A stretch of 26,642 bases of DNA from SIG607 sp045586405 (lineage in GTDB: Bacteria; Bacillota; Clostridia; Oscillospirales; Acutalibacteraceae): assembly GCA_045586405.1 (NCBI GenBank), contig JAZNAG010000025.1:1-26642 (forward strand), in the 5' to 3' direction. The translations under genes and the position numbers were made by a program. The notes under the pieces were generated by a model that was not told where the DNA came from, did not search any database, and worked only from the letters and a program-made list of their open reading frames with translations. This document shows positions 15,495 through 22,699 of the stretch, in pieces. Numbering within the stretch: the first letter of the stretch is position 1; each line of letters opens with the position of its first letter.

Positions 15495-16295
15495 ATGATT
15501 TTATCAAAGGATTTTTATATTGATATTAAAAAAATAAATTTGGCACATAAATACATACTTGACAGAGTACACAAGTGCGCCTACCCTAAAGGCAGAGGCA
15601 CTTTTGGTATTGTATATGCGCTTAGCGGAAAGGCGGAATACCGCTTTTTAAAGGGAGAAAAAGTCACTGTTTCCACTGGCGATATACTATTTCTCTCAAA
15701 AAACACCGCATATTCAATTATAACCGAAAAAGAATTTGTGCACTATACAATAAATTTTGACATACACGAAGAAAGCAAAGACAACACAGTTTTAGAAATG
15801 CCCTTCTTTTTACCAAAAATTAAAAACAGCGAACAGATAGAGCGTAATATCAGAAAAATTGTATCATTATGGGAAACTAAAAAAGCCGGCTACGAAATAA
15901 AGGCTATGGGGCTTCTTTATGAGCTTTTATATCTTATGTATTTTGATAATGATGAAGAAAGCTTTGTCCCCTACCGCCGACTTTTAACGGCGCGTGAATA
16001 TATCGAGCAACATTTTAATGAACCAATAACACTGACACAGCTTTCAAATCTTTCTAATATGAGTGTTACAAATTTCAGACGGGAATGGAAAAAAGCCTAC
16101 CCCGAATCAGCCATGCAGTACAGGGACAGCCTAAGGCTTAACTACGCCAAAGAACTTCTTGACAGCGGGTATTATACCGTTTGCGAAATTGCAGATAAAT
16201 GCGGTTTTGAGGACACAAGTTATTTTGTTCGCTTCTTTAAAAACAAGACGGGTATAACGCCCGGCGCACTAAAAAAGCAGTATCACTTTGAGTGA
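15495..16295 (+). CDS. AraC-family transcriptional regulator
   Basis: A 266-residue DNA-binding regulator. The N-terminal ~110 residues form a cupin-like sugar-sensing domain (GTFGIVYALSGKAEYRFLKG, then TVSTGDILFLSKNTAYSI). The C-terminal ~100 residues are the double helix-turn-helix, with ITLTQLSNLSNMSVTNFRREWK as the first and VCEIADKCGFEDTSYFVRFFK as the second, ending KTGITPGALKK. It is transcribed away from the isomerase operon and probably controls it in response to the pathway's sugar. An AGAGGG site precedes the ATG. Its last codons are built into the stem of the shared terminator. Confidence 0.95.
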   Translation: MILSKDFYIDIKKINLAHKYILDRVHKCAYPKGRGTFGIVYALSGKAEYRFLKGEKVTVSTGDILFLSKNTAYSIITEKEFVHYTINFDIHEESKDNTVLEMPFFLPKIKNSEQIERNIRKIVSLWETKKAGYEIKAMGLLYELLYLMYFDNDEESFVPYRRLLTAREYIEQHFNEPITLTQLSNLSNMSVTNFRREWKKAYPESAMQYRDSLRLNYAKELLDSGYYTVCEIADKCGFEDTSYFVRFFKNKTGITPGALKKQYHFE

Positions 16296-16310
16296 TACTG
16301 CTTCCTTTTT
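16275..16310. terminator. Bidirectional terminator between araC-type gene and icd
   Basis: A 13-bp perfect stem (from AAGCAGTATCACT, loop TTG) has A-runs on the left and CCTTTTT on the right. It can stop the plus-strand regulator transcript and the minus-strand icd transcript. The left arm is coding sequence for the regulator's C-terminus. Confidence 0.88.
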
Positions 16311-17517
16311 ACATATTATCAAAGGTTTCTTTAATGGCAAGTAAAAATTCTTTACTGTTTACGCCTTTTTTGTTTTCAAGGCTTGAAAGTGATACAAGGT
16401 CTTTTGTCATTATACCGTTTTCAATGGTTTTAATTGTTGCTGCCTCCATTTTATCGGCATACTCAACAAGAGCATCTATGCCGTCAAGGCTACCCCTTTT
16501 TCTGAGAGCGCCGGTCCAGGCAAAAATTGTTGCAACAGGGTTTGTACTGGTTTCCTCGCCGTCTCTGTATCTGTAGTAATGGCGGGTAACGGTGCCGTGA
16601 GCAGCTTCATACTCATATTTACCGTCAGGTGAAACAAGTACACTTGTCATCATAGCAAGGCTTCCGAAAGCGGTAGCGAGCATATCGCTCATAACATCGC
16701 CGTCATAGTTCTTACAAGCCCAGATATAACCGCCTTTTGAACGGATAACTCTTGCAACGGCATCGTCTATAAGGGTGTAGAAATATTCAATACCTGCAGC
16801 CTCAAACTTATTCTTGTATTCGTTTTCATAAATTTCAGCGAATATATCCTTAAATCTGTGGTCATAGGTTTTTGATATTGTATCCTTACTTGAGAACCAT
16901 AAATCCTGGTTTTTGTCAAGTGCATACTCAAAGCAAGAACGAGCAAAGCTTTCAATAGAAGCATCTATATTATGAAGGCCCTGAATAATACCCGAACTGT
17001 TTTCGAAAGAAAGAATTGTCTGTCTTCTCTCGTTTCCGTTTTTATCGGTTACAACAAGTTCTGCGGTTTCTCCCTTTTCTACCTTGAACTCCACATTTTT
17101 ATAAACATCACCGTAAGCGTGACGGGCTATAATAATGGGCTTTTCCCAGTTGGAAACAACGGGCTTTATGCCGTTTACAACAACAGGCTCTCTGAAAACA
17201 GTACCGTCAAGAATTGCTCTTACCGTTCCGTTAGGGCTCTTCCACATTTCTTTAAGATTATATTCCTCTACACGCTGAGCGTTGGGAGTAATTGTCGCAC
17301 ATTTAACACCAACACCGTACTTTTTAATAGCCTCGGCGGCAAGAACAGTTACCTTATCATCGGTTTCATCACGATACGGAAGACCAAGGTCATAGTATTC
17401 ACTTTTAAGGTCTATGTAAGGAAGAATAAGAATATCCTTTATCCATTGCCATAGGACTCTGGTCATCTCATCGCCGTCAAGCTCAACCATAGGCGTAGTC
17501 ATCTGAATTTTGCTCAT
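16309..17517 (-). CDS. icd: NADP-dependent isocitrate dehydrogenase, eukaryote-like type
   Basis: Oxidatively decarboxylates isocitrate to 2-oxoglutarate, producing NADPH. The 402-residue length and sequence (MVELDGDEMTRVLWQWIKD, DLGLPYRDETDDKVT, CATITPNAQRVEEY, KSPNGTVRAILDGTVFREP) belong to the dimeric subfamily shared with eukaryotic cytosolic/mitochondrial IDH, not the E. coli type. The C-terminal cofactor segment AAHGTVTRHYYRY is intact. In fermentative Clostridia it mainly supplies 2-oxoglutarate for glutamate synthesis (family knowledge). It has its own promoter and a GGAGG site, and ends at the shared terminator. Confidence 0.96.
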   Translation of the reverse strand: MSKIQMTTPMVELDGDEMTRVLWQWIKDILILPYIDLKSEYYDLGLPYRDETDDKVTVLAAEAIKKYGVGVKCATITPNAQRVEEYNLKEMWKSPNGTVRAILDGTVFREPVVVNGIKPVVSNWEKPIIIARHAYGDVYKNVEFKVEKGETAELVVTDKNGNERRQTILSFENSSGIIQGLHNIDASIESFARSCFEYALDKNQDLWFSSKDTISKTYDHRFKDIFAEIYENEYKNKFEAAGIEYFYTLIDDAVARVIRSKGGYIWACKNYDGDVMSDMLATAFGSLAMMTSVLVSPDGKYEYEAAHGTVTRHYYRYRDGEETSTNPVATIFAWTGALRKRGSLDGIDALVEYADKMEAATIKTIENGIMTKDLVSLSSLENKKGVNSKEFLLAIKETFDNM

Positions 17518-17549
17518 TTTATTGCCTCCATTATTTTCACTTCCATAAC

Positions 17550-17577
17550 ATTATACTACAAAAGAGAATTTTTTCAA
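17550..17577 (-). promoter_or_regulatory. Promoter of icd
   Basis: On the minus strand, TTGAAA (17572-17577) and TATAAT (17550-17555) with 16 bases between, about 32 bases before the ATG. Confidence 0.75.
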
Positions 17578-17606
17578 GTAAAATAAACAAAATTCTTCAT
17601 TACTCC

Positions 17607-18830
17607 TTAAGCCTTTACTAACGTCCAGTTTTTAGCGCTAACAAGCGCATCTCTGCCGCTTGCTACCATTTTGTTATATACTGTTTGGTGAACAGTAAGA
17701 GTCTTAGAGGAATCCCCCGTTAAATCTTTTAAATGTTCAATAATACTGTCGATGCTGTCATAACTTAATTTTGCGCTATCTTTAAAAGATATGTTATTAC
17801 CAATTGTACCGCCAAAAAATATATTAACAAGTTCGGCGCAACCGACAAAAGTATTATTAAAATTTGTAGATTCTTCTACAGTCAGCAACGGAACAGTAAC
17901 AAGTCCGCTACAACCAAAAAAAGCGTAGTCAATATTATTATTGTTTGCTACTATTTCAACCTTTGTATCGGTTAATTTTACCGAATTATAGAAAATATAT
18001 CGTCCGGGAGTAGTACCGCTACTGCACTTAATTGGATATATAGGGAAAAAATTAGTATCGTCAAATCTATCATACGCAAAAGCAGAATAATAGTTTTGTG
18101 GTTTTCCAAAATTTTGCAATCTATCATACACAATTTTGTATCCCATCTGCATGCCCCATGACTTATAATAATTCACCGTGATTTGAGCATCCGGATTATC
18201 AGCAACAAACGTCATAACCGGTGAACATGAAGCAATATTTTTCACGATTCCTTCAGCGTTCGGAGTATAACTAACAGAGTTTCCGTTACTGTCAACGACA
18301 TTCAAATTACACACAGGGTAAAAGATTTCAAAAACACTGGGCATTCCGTATTCATATCTTGTTTTAACACCTTGGGCATTTTCCAAATCATCCCAATTAA
18401 AATCGTCCATAACTTCGATATAACCTTCAAAATCACCACCTTCAGTATATCTTATTGTGTAAGTGAAATATATTTTGTTATTTTCTTTATCTATACTTGT
18501 AATTGGAGATATTTGATCATACGGAGATGGTGCTTCCCATTCAAAATATAAACTTTGCGCATAATAAGTTTTGGGTGCACGGAGAATTACGGTTGCGGTA
18601 ATGTCATGCGGTATTTCGCTTATCTCGTTAAGCGTTATACTTCCTTTGCCGACAGCACTTGCCTCAATGATTTTTTCTTTGTCAACCATTGAATTTTTAC
18701 CTACATTGAATACATATTCAATACCATCAGTCATTTCACTTACTTTATATGATCTGATAATGCCGGTTTTTTCACGAATTTTATCAGCAATAGCTCTTAT
18801 TTTCGATTCTTCGTAAGCCTTTTTTCCCAT
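17607..18830 (-). CDS. Phage-tail-like structural protein with BspA-like repeat end
   Basis: A 407-residue protein. Its N-terminus (YEESKIRAIADKIREKTGIIRSYKVSEMTDGIEYVF) is the short helical start often seen in prophage tail or appendage proteins of Clostridia. The middle is beta-rich and without recognised motifs. The C-terminus (FFGCSGLVTVPLLTVEESTN, FVGCAELVNIFFGG, then DSIIEHLKDLT and LVSAKNWTLVKA) resembles BspA-type leucine-rich surface repeats found at tips of tail fibres. There is no signal peptide. Its start codon shares a base with the stop of the collagen-like gene (TAATG), so the pair is co-translated. No capsid, portal or terminase genes are nearby. It may be a prophage remnant or a domesticated appendage. 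Confidence 0.7.
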   Translation of the reverse strand: MGKKAYEESKIRAIADKIREKTGIIRSYKVSEMTDGIEYVFNVGKNSMVDKEKIIEASAVGKGSITLNEISEIPHDITATVILRAPKTYYAQSLYFEWEAPSPYDQISPITSIDKENNKIYFTYTIRYTEGGDFEGYIEVMDDFNWDDLENAQGVKTRYEYGMPSVFEIFYPVCNLNVVDSNGNSVSYTPNAEGIVKNIASCSPVMTFVADNPDAQITVNYYKSWGMQMGYKIVYDRLQNFGKPQNYYSAFAYDRFDDTNFFPIYPIKCSSGTTPGRYIFYNSVKLTDTKVEIVANNNNIDYAFFGCSGLVTVPLLTVEESTNFNNTFVGCAELVNIFFGGTIGNNISFKDSAKLSYDSIDSIIEHLKDLTGDSSKTLTVHQTVYNKMVASGRDALVSAKNWTLVKA

Positions 18831-19495
18831 TAGTAGTACACCTCATCTCCGTCCGGTAACAACTGAAGCGCTATATTTGCTATATCAATTTTATCCTGTG
18901 CAGTAAGAATATAGGAATCACCCTTATCTCCTTTAGCTCCTGTAGCGCCTATGTCACCTTTATCGCCTTTATCACCTTTATCGCCTTTATCGCCTTTATC
19001 ACCTTTATCGCCCTTTTCACCGATATCGCCTTTTGCTCCCACAAATGCGCCGTTATCAGCATCATCGCGTACACTCTGAGCAATATCCTTAGCAGATGTA
19101 GCTATTGCTAAAATCTGTTCGTACTCAGAAAGTGTAGGATCATCGGGAAGCGAGGTATCGCGCATACCGCTTTCTTTTACAAGCACAAATGCTTCTTCAG
19201 TGGTAATACGTTTTTCGCCGTTAGTTCCGAAAATTGAAAATTTAAAACCGGGTGTACGAATCACCTCAAAGGGAACAATTACGGTATACTCGCCAATTTC
19301 GTGTTCCATATCCTCGTCGATAACACGGGAAAGTCCCGTATCATTATCCGGATAATAAAACACCACCGTTGGCGCGTAAGAATTCCATTCCTTATTAAAT
19401 TTTAATCTTAATGTCAGATAGTTGATACTATCTGCTACAACAGCGTCATATTTTAAATTTTCTATACGCTGTCCGTTAATTTCTGCATAAATCAT
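18830..19495 (-). CDS. Tail-fibre-like protein with collagen-like Gly-X-Y tract
   Basis: A 221-residue protein in three parts. Residues ~1-115 form a beta-sandwich domain like phage baseplate-upper-type N-termini. A helical linker follows (~120-150). Then come 14 uninterrupted Gly-X-Y triplets, mostly Gly-Asp-Lys, and a short end LTAQDKIDIANIALQLLPDG typical of Clostridial prophage appendage proteins. The collagen-like part should trimerise into a stiff rod. No signal peptide or LPXTG anchor is present. AAAGG lies 6 bases before the ATG. It precedes and overlaps the other tail-like gene and faces away from the tRNA. Confidence 0.8.
   Translation of the reverse strand: MIYAEINGQRIENLKYDAVVADSINYLTLRLKFNKEWNSYAPTVVFYYPDNDTGLSRVIDEDMEHEIGEYTVIVPFEVIRTPGFKFSIFGTNGEKRITTEEAFVLVKESGMRDTSLPDDPTLSEYEQILAIATSAKDIAQSVRDDADNGAFVGAKGDIGEKGDKGDKGDKGDKGDKGDKGDIGATGAKGDKGDSYILTAQDKIDIANIALQLLPDGDEVYY
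18914..19039 (-). repeat. 9-bp tandem repeats coding the collagen-like tract
   Basis: 126 bases made of 14 nine-base units, all coding Gly-X-Y. The central six encode Gly-Asp-Lys and differ only at third codon positions (GGC/GGT). Such near-identical units are prone to slippage, which would change rod length in frame. Confidence 0.9.
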
Positions 19496-19644
19496 AAAAA
19501 AGCCTTTCTATATTTATTAGCACAGAAGTGACCGCGCATTCTTGCTGTGCCAAATAAATATTAAAGACTTATCTTGCGACATTCACCGACAAAAACAGAA
19601 ATTTCTACCCTTTTAAAAGCCTTTAATCAATTTAAGCCAAACTA

Positions 19645-19673
19645 TTGACTTTTAAAAAATAATAGCTTATAAT
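19645..19673 (+). promoter_or_regulatory. Promoter of tRNA-Pro
   Basis: TTGACT (19645-19650) and perfect TATAAT (19668-19673) with a 17-base spacer, about 30 bases before the mature tRNA end. Confidence 0.85.
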
Positions 19674-19703
19674 AATTCATGCTTGTCAAAACATAAAATA
19701 TTT

Positions 19704-19780
19704 CGAGGTGTGGCTCAGTTTGGTAGAGCGCTGCGTTCGGGACGCAGAGGTCGTGGGTTCGAATCCCGTCACCTCGACCA
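19704..19780 (+). tRNA. tRNA-Pro (anticodon CGG)
   Basis: A 77-base cloverleaf with a perfect acceptor stem (CGAGGTG / CACCTCG), GCTC/GAGC D stem, CTGCG/CGCAG anticodon stem with loop TTCGGGA (anticodon CGG, reads CCG), T arm GTGGG-TTCGAAT-CCCGT (one G-U) and an encoded ACCA end. C1-G72 is normal for bacterial tRNA-Pro. It has its own promoter and terminator. Accessory genes lie on both sides, as is common at tRNA integration sites, but I found no second copy of its 3' end in the window. Confidence 0.97.
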
Positions 19781-19781
19781 C

Positions 19782-19819
19782 ACAGCCTTAGTAATCCTTG
19801 GATTACTAAGGCTGTTTTT
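19782..19819 (+). terminator. Terminator of tRNA-Pro
   Basis: A perfect 16-base inverted repeat (starting ACAGCCTTAG) separated by only TT, followed by TTTTT. It starts 2 bases after the tRNA CCA end. Confidence 0.93.
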
Positions 19820-19854
19820 CAACATTGCCTATAATGTAGATGTGAGGTGTAGAA

Positions 19855-21435
19855 ATGGCAAAGGAATTTAAAGTCTTTTTTTCTTGGCAATCAGATTTAC
19901 CCGCCAATCAAACAACACGCTTTATTGAAGAAAGCATTGAAATTGCAAAGAGTATTTTACCCGATTCAATAATACTTGTACCGGATGAAGCCACTCGAAA
20001 CCGTTTAGGTACTCCTGATATTATGAATTCAATTTTCGAAAAAATTGATAACTGCGATTTATTTATCGCCGATGTTAGTATTGTTGGGCAGTATTCTATA
20101 CCTGCCGAGGACGGCGAAGATCCTATTGTAAAGCACATTCCAAACCCCAATGTTATACTCGAATTAGGTTATGCTGCAGCACGACTTACCTGGGATAGAT
20201 GTATTTGTCTTGCTAACACAAAATTTGGCGCAGTATCACAACTTCCTTTCGATTTAAACCATAGAAGAATAACCGATTTTTGTTATGATGGTAGTACTAG
20301 AAAACAAAAATTAACACAAATTGCAGAAATAATAAAAGAATCCGTCTTAGCTTATATCGATAAGCCTATTGCAAGAGTGGGTTTTTCTCACCACATTATC
20401 GGTGGGTATAATTTTGCCAACGCTCTTGTTGAGAGCAAACTAATTCCTTATAATAAAGTTGCTCTCACTGCATATACTCAAAAGACTCAAAGTATTTTAG
20501 AGGATGCAAAAAAACTCGTTGAAAAAATATCTCGAATCCATCTTCCCCCAAAAAACGCAGTTATTTGTGACGATGATTTTGATACGCTAACGGAAAACAT
20601 GACTGTGTCGGATATTTTTAGTGACCCCGTACTATCGAAAAAGTTTTCTCAAAAAATGTCCAAGGCGCATGATGTTGTTATAGAGAAAGACTTTTTGGCT
20701 GAGAAGATTAAAAAATATTTGGATATTGAGCTGTCGGATGATTTTTATTATTTAGCCGACTTAAAGGAAACAACTCCCTTGTTTTCTTATAATTCACTTG
20801 TACTTGAAGGTTCTGACGATGAAAAAGAAAAATATAATCTTATATGCAATTTAAAACATTTGCTTTTGATTCTTGAATTGAGGGCAATGTTCAAGTCTTT
20901 GTTTGACGATGTGATGATAATTCCTCTGGCGATAACGAACGCATCAACCAAACTTGATGAGAGGTTATCGATTTCGATTAAAGTTGTTCAAGGAACCCCA
21001 GTATTGCCAACTTCACGATTTTTTGATCCTGCGTATAATGGTTTAGAAGGACATGTATATGATGAGCATTTAGTAAAGGAATTATTGGCTTTGCCAGAGA
21101 ATAGCGAAATCCAACATGATTATTCTATACCACAAGATATAACGCCATATACTCCACATTTTGAAATTCCTACTTTAGATGCTTTTGGTCGCCTATCCAC
21201 ACCCGTTTCTAACGAGGATGACTATGAAGAAGAATTACAAGAGTTTATTCAAGATGCTGATGAAGGCACAGAACGAGAGTTCAGTTTTACTATTGGGGCT
21301 TTACGTCCAAACGAGACTTTGTGGCTTGACAAGGTTTTATTAATTAAGCCCGTTGATGGAAAAATCATTCTCGAATACTCTCTGAAATCTAACAATACTA
21401 CAGGACATATTGCAGGTAGATTATGTTATGAATAA
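19855..21435 (+). CDS. TIR-like nucleotide-binding domain protein, candidate defence effector
   Basis: A 526-residue protein. Residues ~5-150 form a TIR-like alpha/beta domain: VFFSWQSDLPANQTTRFIEE (strand 1 and helix), then TPDIMNSIFEKIDNCDLFIADVS (ending in Asp73). The segment NPNVILELGYAAARLTWDR carries Glu103 in the position used as catalytic glutamate in related NVI/F-E-LG TIR-like enzymes. This group is known or suspected to cleave NAD+ in anti-phage systems; that role is inferred here. Residues ~160-526 match nothing I know; they include a helical region (~200-350) and a beta-rich acidic end that could sense a trigger. The ATG has GAGGTG 5 bases upstream. A TATAAT at 19830 without a good -35 may be its promoter. 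It sits directly after tRNA-Pro, with no partner gene visible. Confidence 0.75.
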   Translation: MAKEFKVFFSWQSDLPANQTTRFIEESIEIAKSILPDSIILVPDEATRNRLGTPDIMNSIFEKIDNCDLFIADVSIVGQYSIPAEDGEDPIVKHIPNPNVILELGYAAARLTWDRCICLANTKFGAVSQLPFDLNHRRITDFCYDGSTRKQKLTQIAEIIKESVLAYIDKPIARVGFSHHIIGGYNFANALVESKLIPYNKVALTAYTQKTQSILEDAKKLVEKISRIHLPPKNAVICDDDFDTLTENMTVSDIFSDPVLSKKFSQKMSKAHDVVIEKDFLAEKIKKYLDIELSDDFYYLADLKETTPLFSYNSLVLEGSDDEKEKYNLICNLKHLLLILELRAMFKSLFDDVMIIPLAITNASTKLDERLSISIKVVQGTPVLPTSRFFDPAYNGLEGHVYDEHLVKELLALPENSEIQHDYSIPQDITPYTPHFEIPTLDAFGRLSTPVSNEDDYEEELQEFIQDADEGTEREFSFTIGALRPNETLWLDKVLLIKPVDGKIILEYSLKSNNTTGHIAGRLCYE

Positions 21436-21444
21436 AGAAAGATA

Positions 21445-21612
21445 TGGTATTATTTTTCTTTGTTTACTGCACACCAACCATTGAGGGCGCCGAGTAAGGC
21501 GCCCTCTTTTAGTTTTGCTTTTTCTTCCGCGATCTCTGCTTTGACTTGCTCAATCATCTCGGAGAGCTTGATTTCGCATTGCGCACGGGTTATGGTGTCA
21601 AACTCCGATACT
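21445..21612 (-). pseudogene. Decayed 3' coding remnant, unknown protein
   Basis: On the minus strand an open stretch of about 55 codons reads EFDTITRAQCEIKLSEMIEQ and continues as a charged helix (VKAEIAEEKAKLKEG) to GALLGALNGWCAVNKEK and a TAA near 21445. It looks like real protein, with a charged amphipathic helix and balanced codons, but a stop lies just upstream and there is no normal start or ribosome site. I read it as the tail of a gene from a former mobile element. The family is not recognised. Confidence 0.4.
21483..21510 (+). terminator. Putative terminator of the TIR-like gene
   Basis: A 9-bp GC-rich stem (GAGGGCGCC / GGCGCCCTC, loop GAGTAA) followed by TTTT, 47 bases past the TIR-like stop codon. 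It lies inside the minus-strand coding remnant, where it would encode GALLGAL, so its role as terminator may be secondary. Confidence 0.65.
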
Positions 21613-21650
21613 CGTTAAAAATATAGACAATAAACACTTGCCGAAAAATA

Positions 21651-21679
21651 TTGCAAATTTGTTCACTTTATGGTAAAAT
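21651..21679 (+). promoter_or_regulatory. Promoter of the structured leader
   Basis: TTGCAA (21651-21656) and TAAAAT (21674-21679) with a 17-base spacer. The expected start of transcription coincides with the first bases of the long inverted repeat at 21686. Confidence 0.55.
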
Positions 21680-21685
21680 AAACTT

Positions 21686-21836
21686 GCGACACATCTGAAT
21701 ATTTTTGCCATAATAGGTGCATTTTACTTTGGTAAAAATGCAACCTCTGTTTTTGCACCTTTATGGCGTGAAAGATGTGTCGCAGCATTTGAGGCTATGC
21801 ATTTTTCGGTGCGTAGCTTCAGCTGCGCACTTTTTT
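21686..21836 (+). ncRNA. Candidate structured RNA / attenuating leader
   Basis: An 11-bp perfect closing stem (21686-21696 with 21773-21783) encloses a second stem of 14 bp with one bulge (21707-21721 with 21754-21767). A competing local hairpin pairs 21715-21727 with 21732-21746 using the same AGGTGCA segment. An independent terminator hairpin (21809-21836) follows. The layout, with a promoter at the left edge, two alternative folds and a terminator before a gene, fits a small RNA or a regulated leader of the lipoprotein gene. The 98-bp inverted repeat could also be the end of a mobile element. I could not match it to a known family. Confidence 0.45.
21809..21836 (+). terminator. Terminator within the lipoprotein leader
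   Basis: A 10-bp stem (GTGCGTAGCT / AGCTGCGCAC, one G-U) followed by six T. It lies 76 bases before the lipoprotein ATG, so transcripts from the upstream promoter must read through it to express that gene. Confidence 0.85.
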
Positions 21837-21911
21837 ATTCTTCGGTAAGTAAAAAAGAATTTAATAGAAAGGAGAACGGATTAGCCGAAGTCAAATATTG
21901 GAGGTTAAAAT

Positions 21912-22358
21912 ATGAAAAAACTTTTCTCATTATTTCTATGTTTAGTATTATGCTTAATTTGTTCAGCTTGTGTGGGCGGAAGTGAAGAACCATCGAATGG
22001 TTCAGAATCAAACAATGATTCTACAACATTACTTATTGATCAAGAAAATGTTAAAATCTCTTATAACGGTATAAGTCCCGATGTTGGTATTGGTGAGGGA
22101 ATTTACTTATTGGTAGAAAACTCTCGAACCGAAAGCATAATTGTTAACATAGCAGAAGTGTCACTAAACAATACTATGCAAGCTGTAATACAACCACAAA
22201 TGCCCTTACATTTAACTTCAGCCGGTAAACAGTCAAAGCAACCTTTTGTATTTTCGGGCGTAAAAGACTTAAATGGAAAAGCACAATTTAAAATTAAAGT
22301 GATGAATGAAAACTTCGAAGAGTTGTTCGTAAGTGATTTTGTAGAAATATCTTTTTAA
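21912..22358 (+). CDS. Small putative lipoprotein, unknown function
   Basis: A 148-residue secreted protein. The N-terminus MKKLFSLFLCLVLCLICSAC is a typical signal peptide ending in a lipobox-like SAC, with Cys20 as the likely lipidated residue (a Cys at -3 is atypical). A Ser/Asn/Glu-rich linker (about 22-38) leads to a beta-sandwich-like domain of ~110 residues (NVKISYNGISP, GIYLLVENSRTESIIVNIAEVSLN), resembling small Ig-like or DUF4352-type domains, without a firm match. GGAGG lies 7 bases before the ATG. It is the only gene in its unit, downstream of the structured leader. No partner is evident. Confidence 0.75.
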   Translation: MKKLFSLFLCLVLCLICSACVGGSEEPSNGSESNNDSTTLLIDQENVKISYNGISPDVGIGEGIYLLVENSRTESIIVNIAEVSLNNTMQAVIQPQMPLHLTSAGKQSKQPFVFSGVKDLNGKAQFKIKVMNENFEELFVSDFVEISF

Positions 22359-22547
22359 TAAACTTATTATTTCTAAATCCTTTTTGAATACTTAAATTAA
22401 ACGGCAATTTACAATAATTCATTAAATTTCACATCTTATATTTTGAAATATTGCTTTTCAGGAATTGAGAGTGTTATACACAGCAATCAGAGATATGTAC
22501 TGTTTATGACTGCGAAAAACCCAGTATTTATGCGGGTTTGTGCTTGA

Positions 22548-22680
22548 TTACTATAACGCTACTCCGACCAAAAATCCTCATTCGTAAGAATGGGGATTTT
22601 TACTTATTCCCTTTTCACTCTTCACTATTCCCTGAATTTTAGTTATGTCGGATTTTTGGGAAGTAACAGGTTATAGTGAA
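22548..22680. mobile_element. MITE-like element with ~30-bp imperfect terminal inverted repeats
   Basis: The left arm 22548-22577 and the right arm 22650-22680 are imperfect inverted copies, sharing ACTATAAC near the outer end and CCAAAAATCC at the inner end. The 133-bp unit has no reading frame and contains further hairpins. No clear target-site duplication is visible. It could be a MITE or an intergenic repeat unit; other genome copies would be needed to tell. Confidence 0.4.
22571..22601. terminator. Hairpin with T-run inside the inverted-repeat element
   Basis: A 13-bp stem (AAAATCCTCATTC with GAATGGGGATTTT, one U-G), GTAA loop, A- and T-runs at both sides. It could terminate either strand and may end the lipoprotein transcript. 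Confidence 0.65.
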
Positions 22681-22699
22681 TAAGGAAAAAGTATGGTAT

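Noticed and set aside
18914..19039. Short tandem repeats considered as a CRISPR array
   Set aside because: The units are 9 bp, contiguous without spacers, and code in frame for Gly-X-Y.
19683..19871. 62-codon frame across the tRNA
   Set aside because: It translates the tRNA-Pro gene and its terminator, so it is not a protein gene.
21797..21985. 62-codon plus-strand frame before the lipoprotein gene
   Set aside because: It runs through the terminator hairpin and overlaps the lipoprotein's signal peptide in another frame, with no ribosome site.
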